This document shows, piece after piece, positions 34,598 to 40,372 of a stretch of DNA of 40,372 bases (its first letter is position 1; the number at the start of each line of letters is the position of its first letter). Below the pieces are notes generated by a model that was not told the origin of the DNA, did no database searches, and worked only from the letters and a program-made list of their open reading frames with translations. This DNA is from an uncultured Pelagibacteraceae bacterium (GTDB lineage Bacteria > Pseudomonadota > Alphaproteobacteria > Pelagibacterales > AG-422-B15): positions 1 through 40,372 of the forward strand of contig CACIBF010000009.1 in NCBI GenBank assembly GCA_902584815.1, given 5' to 3'. The position numbers were made by a program, and so were the translations under genes.

Positions 34598-35623
34598 ATG
34601 ATCATAAGAAAACTTACGATCCTTAGTGCTATTATTTCTTTATTTACAGTTTCAGCAGCAACTGCTGGTACTTTAGATACAGTAAAAGGCCAAGGATTTT
34701 TTAATTGTGGAGTAAGTCAGGGTGTACCTGGTTTCTCTAACCCGGACTCTGATGGTAACTGGAGTGGTATTGATGTAGACGTATGTCGTGCTGTTTCAGC
34801 TGCAATTTTCGGAACTCCAGATAACGTAAAATACGTTCCATTAACAGCTAAAGAAAGATTTACAGCTCTTCAGTCTGGTGAAATTGATGTGTTATCAAGA
34901 AACACAACTTGGACTCTATCAAGAGATGCACAAATCGGTCTTGAGTTCGCTGGTGTGAATTTCTACGATGGACAAGGCTTCATGGTTAGAAGTGACTCAG
35001 GAATTACAAGTGCAATGGAATTAGATGGTGCAAGTGTTTGTACAAACCTTGGAACTACTACAGAGTTAAACATGGCTGACTTCTTTAGAGCAAATGGCAT
35101 GTCTTACGAGCCAGTTGTTTTTGAGAAAGCTGATGAAGTTGTAAATGCTTATGACGAAGGTCGTTGCGACACATATACAACTGATAAATCTGGTCTAGCA
35201 GCTCAAAGAACTAAGCTTGCTGATCCAGATGCTCATGTTGTTTTACCTGAAACAATTTCTAAAGAGCCTTTAGGACCTGTTGTTAGAGAAGGTGACGGCG
35301 ATTGGGCTGACATCGTTAGATGGTCTCTTAATGCTATGATTGAAGCTGAAGAGTTCGGTCTTGATAAAGGAAGTGCTTCATCTACATGTGCAACAACTGG
35401 AAATCCAGTTGTAGCTAGACTATGTGGAAAAGAAGGTGGAAACGGCGCAGCGTTAAATCTTGGTGATAGCTGGTCATACGATATTATCTCTCAAGTAGGA
35501 AACTACGGTGATATCTATGAAGCTAACGTTGGTGCTAACACACCTGTTGGACTAGCAAGAGCTGGTTCTCCAAATGCTTCTTATAAGAATGGTGGAGTTT
35601 TATACGCACCTCCTGCTAGATAA
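34598..35623 (+). CDS. bztA: Amino-acid ABC transporter substrate-binding protein (AapJ/BztA)
   Basis: The 341-residue protein has a signal peptide (MIIRKLTILSAIISLFTVSAATA, mature start GTLDTVK). The family features GFFNCGVSQGVPGFSNPDSDGNWSGIDVDVCRAVSAAIFG, RFTALQSGEIDVLSRNTTWTLSRD and YTTDKSGLAAQR identify a general L-amino-acid binding protein for glutamate, glutamine, aspartate and similar. Its codons use more C-ending and GC-richer choices than its neighbours, fitting very high expression. A terminator follows directly, so more of it than of the permeases is made. Confidence 0.96.
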   Translation: MIIRKLTILSAIISLFTVSAATAGTLDTVKGQGFFNCGVSQGVPGFSNPDSDGNWSGIDVDVCRAVSAAIFGTPDNVKYVPLTAKERFTALQSGEIDVLSRNTTWTLSRDAQIGLEFAGVNFYDGQGFMVRSDSGITSAMELDGASVCTNLGTTTELNMADFFRANGMSYEPVVFEKADEVVNAYDEGRCDTYTTDKSGLAAQRTKLADPDAHVVLPETISKEPLGPVVREGDGDWADIVRWSLNAMIEAEEFGLDKGSASSTCATTGNPVVARLCGKEGGNGAALNLGDSWSYDIISQVGNYGDIYEANVGANTPVGLARAGSPNASYKNGGVLYAPPAR

Positions 35624-35649
35624 TCTGCAGATCTTATAAAAAAAAATTA

Positions 35650-35682
35650 AAGGGAGTCATTGTAATTTGACTCCCTTTTTTT
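35650..35682 (+). terminator. Intrinsic terminator between bztA and bztB
   Basis: AAGGGAGTCA (35650-35659) pairs perfectly with TGACTCCCTT (35668-35677) over an eight-base loop and is followed by a run of T. It is the strongest terminator in the window and probably lets only part of transcription pass on to the permease and ATPase genes. Confidence 0.92.
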
Positions 35683-35720
35683 TATACAAAATTTGAACTT
35701 TCTATTGTATAGGTTAGGGT

Positions 35721-36896
35721 ATGCAAGATAGAAATTTAAGTCTAAGTAACATTCTTTTTAATAGAAGCATTCAAGGAATTTTCTATCAAATTGTTACTTT
35801 AGGCCTAGTCATTTTAGCCATCATTTATATTGTTGATAATACCGCAAGGAATATGGTTGCCAGGGGCCTTGCAAGTGGATTTCATTTTTTAGGCGTTGAA
35901 GCTCAATTTGATATTCAGATGACTCTTATTGAGTACTCTCCTACATCAACATATTTTGACTCATTTATAGTTGGCTTATTAAATACACTATTGGTTGCTG
36001 GATTAGGAATATTCGTTGCAACGATTGTAGGATTTGCAGTTGGAATTGCTCGTTTATCATCAAATTGGCTGATTGCCAAATTAGCTGAAGCCTATATTGA
36101 AATTCTGAGAAATATTCCTTTGCTCCTTCAAATCTTCTTTTGGTATTTTGCAGTACTTAGAGCATTACCGAAACCAAAACAAAGTTTGGAATTCGCAGAC
36201 TCATTTTTTCTAAACAATAGAGGATTGTTTATACCAGATCCTGTTTTTGGTGAAGGTGGAACACTAATCTTATATAGTTTTATAGCTGCCATATTGATTA
36301 GCATCGGTATTGCTGTATGGTCCAAACAGAGACAAAATACGACAGGACAAACATTTCCAGTGTTCTATTCTTCGATTGGACTCCTTATATCATTTGTTTT
36401 TTTAAGTATGCTTGCAACAGGATTCCCCGTTACATTTGATTATCCAGAACTCAAAGGTTTTAATTTTAAAGGTGGTATTAAGTTAATACCTGAATTAGTT
36501 GCCTTAACTTTTGCTTTATCAATGTATACAGCATCATTTATAGCCGAAGTTGTTAGAGCAGGGATTCAAGCAGTATCATTGGGGCAGACAGAAGCTGCTC
36601 GTTCACTTGGGTTAAACCCCAATCAAATTTTAAGGTTAGTAATTATACCTCAAGCTCTTCGTGTTATTGTTCCTCCTCTAACAAATCAATACTTAAATTT
36701 AACTAAAAACTCATCTCTAGCTGCTGCTATTGCATATCCTGATTTGGTTTTAGTTTTTGCAGGAACAGCATTAATGCAGACTGGTCAGGCTATTGAAATA
36801 ATTGGCATGGTAATGGGCGTATATTTATTTTTAAGCTTGATGACTTCAATAATCATGAATCTCTTTAACCGATTTATGAGAGTGGCGGAAAGATAG
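35721..36896 (+). CDS. bztB: Amino-acid ABC transporter permease (AapQ/BztB)
   Basis: The 391-residue membrane protein has about eight helices. FIVGLLNTLLVAGLGIFVATIVG opens the permease domain, ILRNIPLLLQIFFWYF follows, and the EAA loop reads AEVVRAGIQAVSLGQTEAARSLGLNPNQILRLVIIPQALRVIVPP. A long insert between helices (about residues 145-235) is typical of AapQ/BztB. It pairs with the next gene, two bases downstream. Confidence 0.95.
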   Translation: MQDRNLSLSNILFNRSIQGIFYQIVTLGLVILAIIYIVDNTARNMVARGLASGFHFLGVEAQFDIQMTLIEYSPTSTYFDSFIVGLLNTLLVAGLGIFVATIVGFAVGIARLSSNWLIAKLAEAYIEILRNIPLLLQIFFWYFAVLRALPKPKQSLEFADSFFLNNRGLFIPDPVFGEGGTLILYSFIAAILISIGIAVWSKQRQNTTGQTFPVFYSSIGLLISFVFLSMLATGFPVTFDYPELKGFNFKGGIKLIPELVALTFALSMYTASFIAEVVRAGIQAVSLGQTEAARSLGLNPNQILRLVIIPQALRVIVPPLTNQYLNLTKNSSLAAAIAYPDLVLVFAGTALMQTGQAIEIIGMVMGVYLFLSLMTSIIMNLFNRFMRVAER

Positions 36897-36898
36897 AT

Positions 36899-37993
36899 AT
36901 GAATACTGAAATAAAAGATAGTATTGAAGTTACAAAACCCCCAATCGCAAGCATTGGAATAATTGGATGGTTACGTAAAAATTTATTCTCTTCATGGTCA
37001 AATACAATATTAACCTTGCTAGGTATTTATATTCTCTATTCTATTATACCTTCATTCATTTCATGGGCTTTTATTGATGCAAGTTTTGTAGGCTCAACAA
37101 AACAAGAATGTTCAAAAGAAGGCGCCTGTTGGATATTCATCAAAGAAAACTTAAAACTTATTTTTTATGGATTATACCCGTCAGAGGAATTATGGAGAAT
37201 TAATTCAATGTATTTTGTTCTTTTGGTTTGTGGAATTTATATTTTAATACCAAATTTAAAATATAAAGGTTGGGTAGGTTCTTTTTTACTTATTTTATTT
37301 CCTATTTTGTCTGTTGTCATGTTTTCAGGAGGCTTTGGACTAGAGACGGTTGAGACTAGATTATGGGGAGGGTTATTTCTAACACTTGTAATTGCAGGAG
37401 TGGGGATTGTCTTATCTCTACCAATAGGTGTCATGCTTGCTCTTGGAAGAAGATCCAAACTACCGGTTGTTTCATTGCTCTCGACAATCTTTATTGAAAT
37501 TTGGAGAGGGGTTCCTTTAATAACTGTTTTGTTTATGGCATCAAACATGTTTCCATTATTTATGCCAGAAGGGGTAAACTTTGATAAGTTAATAAGGGCT
37601 TTGATAGGTGTAATGTTCTTTTCAGCAGCTTACCTTGCTGAAGTTGTAAGAGGGGGTTTGCAGGCTATGCCAAAAGGGCAGTATGAAGCCGCTCAAGCAA
37701 TGGGATTAAGCTATTGGAGAATGATGGCACTAGTAATACTTCCTCAATCATTAAAAATGGTTATACCTGCAATTATTGGAAGCTTTATAGCTATATTTAA
37801 AGATACAACTCTAGTTTTAGTGATAGGATTATTTGATTTTCTTGGTATCATTCAATTTGTTGGTACTAATCCAGACTGGCTTGGGTTTTCACATGAGGGA
37901 TATGTATTTGCCGCAGTCATATTCTGGATATTTTGTTTTGGAATGAGTAGATATAGTCAAAATTTAGAAAAAAAATTAGATACAGGAAGGTAG
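36899..37993 (+). CDS. bztC: Amino-acid ABC transporter permease (AapM/BztC)
   Basis: The 364-residue membrane protein has N-terminal helices, WGGLFLTLVIAGVGIVLSLPIGVMLALGRRS at the start of the permease domain, FIEIWRGVPLITVLFMASNMFPLF, and the EAA loop AEVVRGGLQAMPKGQYEAAQAMGLSYWRMMALVILPQSLKMVIP. It forms the heteromeric channel with BztB. Three bases separate it from the ATPase gene. Confidence 0.95.
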   Translation: MNTEIKDSIEVTKPPIASIGIIGWLRKNLFSSWSNTILTLLGIYILYSIIPSFISWAFIDASFVGSTKQECSKEGACWIFIKENLKLIFYGLYPSEELWRINSMYFVLLVCGIYILIPNLKYKGWVGSFLLILFPILSVVMFSGGFGLETVETRLWGGLFLTLVIAGVGIVLSLPIGVMLALGRRSKLPVVSLLSTIFIEIWRGVPLITVLFMASNMFPLFMPEGVNFDKLIRALIGVMFFSAAYLAEVVRGGLQAMPKGQYEAAQAMGLSYWRMMALVILPQSLKMVIPAIIGSFIAIFKDTTLVLVIGLFDFLGIIQFVGTNPDWLGFSHEGYVFAAVIFWIFCFGMSRYSQNLEKKLDTGR

Positions 37994-37996
37994 ATA

Positions 37997-38734
37997 ATGA
38001 CAACTGAATTAATGATAGAAATGAATAATGTTCATAAGTGGTTTGGTGATTTACATGTGCTGAATGATGTAAACCTCAAAGTGAATAAAAGTGAAAAAAT
38101 TGTTATTTGTGGTCCATCAGGTTCAGGTAAATCTACACTTATTAGATGCATTAATCGCCTTGAAGAGCATCAAAGGGGTGAAATTATAGTTGAAGGAACT
38201 GAGCTCACTAATGATAGTAGAAGCATAGAACGTATAAGAGGTGAAGTTGGAATGGTCTTCCAACAATTTAATTTATTTCCACATTTATCTATTCTAGACA
38301 ATGTAACTCTTGCTCCCATTTGGGTAAGAAAAACTCCAAAAGCTCAGGCGATTGATAAAGCAATGGAATATTTAAAAAGAGTTCAAATTGACGACCAGGC
38401 CTATAAGTATCCAAGTCAATTATCTGGAGGTCAGCAACAAAGAGCAGCTATTGCTAGAGCATTGTGTATGGAACCTAGAATAATGTTATTTGATGAACCT
38501 ACATCTGCCTTGGATCCTGAAATGATTAAAGAAGTACTAGATGTGATGGTTGGACTGGCTGAGGGCGGAATGACGATGATTGTTGTAACCCATGAAATGG
38601 GTTTTGCAAAAGAAGTTGCAGATAAAATTATTTTTATGGATGAAGGTCAAATAGTTGAAGCAAAAAGTCCTGATGATTTCTTTAATAATCCTGAGAGTGA
38701 GAGAACAAAAATGTTCTTAAGTCAGATATTATAA
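37997..38734 (+). CDS. bztD: Amino-acid ABC transporter ATP-binding protein (AapP/BztD)
   Basis: The 245-residue ATPase has Walker [21 protein letters not shown] (about residues 39-58), Q-loop [17 protein letters not shown], signature [15 protein letters not shown], Walker [16 protein letters not shown] and the switch histidine in [14 protein letters not shown]. It powers uptake by BztABC at the inner membrane. It ends one base before tRNA-Asn on the other strand. Confidence 0.97.
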   Translation: MTTELMIEMNNVHKWFGDLHVLNDVNLKVNKSEKIVICGPSGSGKSTLIRCINRLEEHQRGEIIVEGTELTNDSRSIERIRGEVGMVFQQFNLFPHLSILDNVTLAPIWVRKTPKAQAIDKAMEYLKRVQIDDQAYKYPSQLSGGQQQRAAIARALCMEPRIMLFDEPTSALDPEMIKEVLDVMVGLAEGGMTMIVVTHEMGFAKEVADKIIFMDEGQIVEAKSPDDFFNNPESERTKMFLSQIL

Positions 38735-38735
38735 T

Positions 38736-38811
38736 TGGCTCCCCAGGCTGGACTCGAACCAGCGACAAAGCGATTAACAGTCGCTTGCTCTACCAACTGA
38801 GCTACTGGGGA
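38736..38811 (-). tRNA. tRNA-Asn (anticodon GUU)
   Basis: On the minus strand TCCCCAG pairs with CTGGGGA, followed by G and CCA. The anticodon stem GCGAC/ATCGC encloses a loop with GTT. The T arm GCTGGTTCGAGTCCAGC is perfect and the D arm carries AGCTCAGTTGGTAGAGC. It reads AAC and AAU. Confidence 0.97.
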
Positions 38812-38879
38812 AGAGTACCGATTTATAGCAAAAACTATTCAATTTATCCAGATTTACTTTAATAATATACATTAGAAAA

Positions 38880-39899
38880 ATGGTAGTACAGAAAGACAAT
38901 ATTTACGAGTTTGGATTCGGTCGAAGTGATAACCAATCTAGTAATGTAAACCTTTTAGATGAAGCTGTTTTTAGTTTTTTATATGGGGGGTTATTTAAAG
39001 TCTTAAAATCACTTTCATTAAATAGTATCTTAGACTTAGAAATAGTTTTTCGTTTATATATTAATTTTTTAAAAGGACTTTCATTTTATGACATCCATTA
39101 TTTTACTCAATCTCCTGAGAGAACATTATGGAGAAGGCTAAAATACTTAGAAGAAAAAAATGTTATTAAGCGATCTAAAAATCAAAAAGATAAAAGAACA
39201 ATAACTTTCCTTCTTACTAAATCAGCTTTTGATACTCTTAGTAATTCTATACCAAAAGAAGATTTAGCAATAACGATTTCTAAAATTGCAATGAACTATG
39301 CTGATAAATTATGGATGTTTAATGTTAGAGATCCCAATCAAGTTAGAAAAACATTATATAATATTGCAAGAAGTGCTGTATCTATGAATGATAAAAATTA
39401 TTTATGTCAATTCGCATTTGGTCTATCTTATTACTATAGTGCAAACTACGATTTATCTTTAAATCATTCATACAATTCTTTTCAAGCTGAAAAGAAATTT
39501 GCACATGCAAGGAGACTATTCGCATCCAGCCTCTACCAAATAGATGAAAAGAAACGAGCTTATATAGAAATTAATAAAGCTCTCGATCTAAATACAGATG
39601 AATATGGAAAATGGAGAACCCTTTATGAAATGTGGAGATTTAATTTTAATGATGACAATATTGAAGAAGCAAGAAAAATTTCTAAAGAGATTGTAAGAAT
39701 CCAGCCTGACTACCCTCAATCTTACATAGCGGCACTTGCTTCATTAGATAAAAAAAATAAAATAAGCGATACATACAAAAAGAAAATATTTGAAAAGATG
39801 CCGAATTTCTCACCAGCCATGATCAAAAACTTTCATTCTTGGATAAGGCCTGATCAAGCAGAAAAGCTTCGTTCAGCCTTAGAAAAATTTAATATTTAA
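38880..39899 (+). CDS. Winged-helix (MarR-like) plus TPR-like protein of unknown function
   Basis: The 339-residue protein has no recognised name. Residues about 50-120 look like a winged helix: FLKGLSFYDIHYF, then SPERTLWRRLKYLEEKNVIKRSK as recognition helix, and NQKDKRTITFLLTKSAFDTL as the wing, like MarR proteins. Residues about 160-295 are helical pairs of TPR type (NYLCQFAFGLSYYYSANYDLSLNHSYNSF, HARRLFASSLYQIDEKKRAYIEINKALDLN, EEARKISKEIVRIQPDYPQSYIAALASL). The end (MPNFSPAMIKNF, DQAEKLRSALEKF) resembles the tail of TPR-bearing signalling proteins. It stands alone between two minus-strand tRNA genes. A regulatory role is inferred only. Confidence 0.7.
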   Translation: MVVQKDNIYEFGFGRSDNQSSNVNLLDEAVFSFLYGGLFKVLKSLSLNSILDLEIVFRLYINFLKGLSFYDIHYFTQSPERTLWRRLKYLEEKNVIKRSKNQKDKRTITFLLTKSAFDTLSNSIPKEDLAITISKIAMNYADKLWMFNVRDPNQVRKTLYNIARSAVSMNDKNYLCQFAFGLSYYYSANYDLSLNHSYNSFQAEKKFAHARRLFASSLYQIDEKKRAYIEINKALDLNTDEYGKWRTLYEMWRFNFNDDNIEEARKISKEIVRIQPDYPQSYIAALASLDKKNKISDTYKKKIFEKMPNFSPAMIKNFHSWIRPDQAEKLRSALEKFNI

Positions 39900-39973
39900 T
39901 GGAGGCCACGCCCAGAATCGAACTGGGATACAAGGATTTGCAGTCCTCTGCGTAACCATTCCGCCACGTGGCC
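39900..39973 (-). tRNA. tRNA-Cys (anticodon GCA)
   Basis: On the minus strand GGCCACG pairs with CGTGGCC, followed by T and CCA. The anticodon loop carries GCA within GAGGACTGCAAATCCT. The T arm CCCAGTTCGATTCTGGG is perfect. Its 3' end touches the stop codon of the winged-helix/TPR gene. Confidence 0.96.
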
Positions 39974-40074
39974 ATTAGAGCGACAATATATATAAGTTAT
40001 TGTTTATTAGAAAGATAATTGATTAAGAAATAATCATTAATTGATCTTAACGTATGAATGATTATAAGAATTGT

Positions 40075-40372
40075 ATGGATTTAAATAAAAATATGGTTGA
40101 AGGACAAATTAAGCCCTTAGGCAATATAAGTAAACAGGTAATGGATGCATTTTTATCGATTCCAAGGGATCAATTTGTTCCATTAGAACTTAAGAATTTT
40201 GCATATTTAGAAAAGAATATTGAACTTGGCAATGATCGTTTTTTATTAAAACCTAGTTTGATAGCAAAAATAATTTCCTTGGCTAATTTTAATTCAAGTG
40301 ACACTGTTCTTATAATAGGTTCTTCTACAGGTTATTCATCAGCAATCTTATCAAATATTGCAGAGACCGTAA
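40075..40372 (+). CDS. Protein-L-isoaspartate O-methyltransferase-like protein, 5' part
   Basis: The frame runs off the right edge after about 99 codons. It starts MDLNKNMVEGQIKPLGNISKQ, then VMDAFLSIPRDQFVPLELKNFAYLEKNIEL and LIIGSSTGYSSAILSNIAETV, where GSSTGYSSA replaces the usual GxGTGY SAM-binding glycine loop. This matches the short alphaproteobacterial Pcm homologues (MV..Q.RPN.V.D..ll.A...vPRe.FVP...) often found before tolC. An ATG at 40054 adds seven codons; the second ATG fits homologues better. The altered SAM loop makes true isoaspartate repair uncertain. Confidence 0.8.
   Translation, partial: MDLNKNMVEGQIKPLGNISKQVMDAFLSIPRDQFVPLELKNFAYLEKNIELGNDRFLLKPSLIAKIISLANFNSSDTVLIIGSSTGYSSAILSNIAETV

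Noticed and set aside
38735-39973. Genomic island inserted at tRNA genes
   Set aside because: No integrase, no direct repeat of tRNA 3' ends and no change of base composition were seen; the single orphan gene is not enough.

Overview
The window is a gene-dense, strongly AT-rich stretch of a bacterial chromosome, almost certainly from a streamlined marine-type alphaproteobacterium (SAR11, HIMB59/AEGEAN-169 or a similar lineage; I cannot resolve which). Alphaproteobacterial or mitochondrial-lineage markers include an NDUFS4-type complex I subunit, the bamE / cytochrome bc1 chaperone / plsX / ihfA / merR block, DUF2842, COX15-type heme A synthase, the AapJQMP/BztABCD amino-acid transporter and the glyA-nrdR-rib-nusB block. 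Spacers are short and many genes overlap by 1-4 bases. I see no insertion sequence, prophage or CRISPR array.

Layout. 1-2000: the 3' end of a 3-hydroxyisobutyrate-dehydrogenase-family gene, hemB and a DUF1295 membrane protein on the minus strand. 2014-8673: a plus-strand run of GDPD, rpiB, glyA, nrdR, ribD, ribE, ribB fused to a dead GTP cyclohydrolase II domain, ribH and nusB. A tandem pair of NrdR-box-like palindromes lies at the glyA/nrdR junction. 8782-15444: proton-pumping pyrophosphatase, bamE, bc1 chaperone, plsX, ihfA, a MerR-type regulator, rpmG, chorismate mutase, DUF2842 and ctaA. 15479-23122: metY with a structured leader, the rplM-rpsI pair, argC, an unlisted 56-residue lipoprotein gene, hom, glpX and recJ, followed by tRNA-Glu.

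23268-29980 is mostly minus strand. It holds a glutaminase with the domain plan of animal kidney-type glutaminase (EF-hand-like region, glutaminase, ankyrin) and a doubled ankyrin module, a remnant of an alternative oxidase gene, and a run of thiB-thiP-nhaD-glutathione peroxidase headed by a clear TPP riboswitch but without the ThiQ ATPase. 30026-33832: thioesterase, alpha/beta hydrolase, tRNA-Pro, aguA-aguB (agmatine to putrescine), the NDUFS4-like subunit and tRNA-Arg. 33835-40372: a Sel1-repeat protein, bztABCD with an internal terminator after bztA, tRNA-Asn, an orphan winged-helix/TPR protein, tRNA-Cys and the start of a pcm-like methyltransferase.

Together the genes cover cofactor supply (heme, riboflavin, imported thiamine), one-carbon and amino-acid metabolism, organic nitrogen use (amino-acid uptake, glutaminase, agmatine breakdown) and membrane energetics (pyrophosphatase, NhaD, respiratory assembly factors). 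The least explained parts are the glutaminase, the winged-helix/TPR protein, the incomplete thiamine transporter run, the small lipoprotein and the metY leader.
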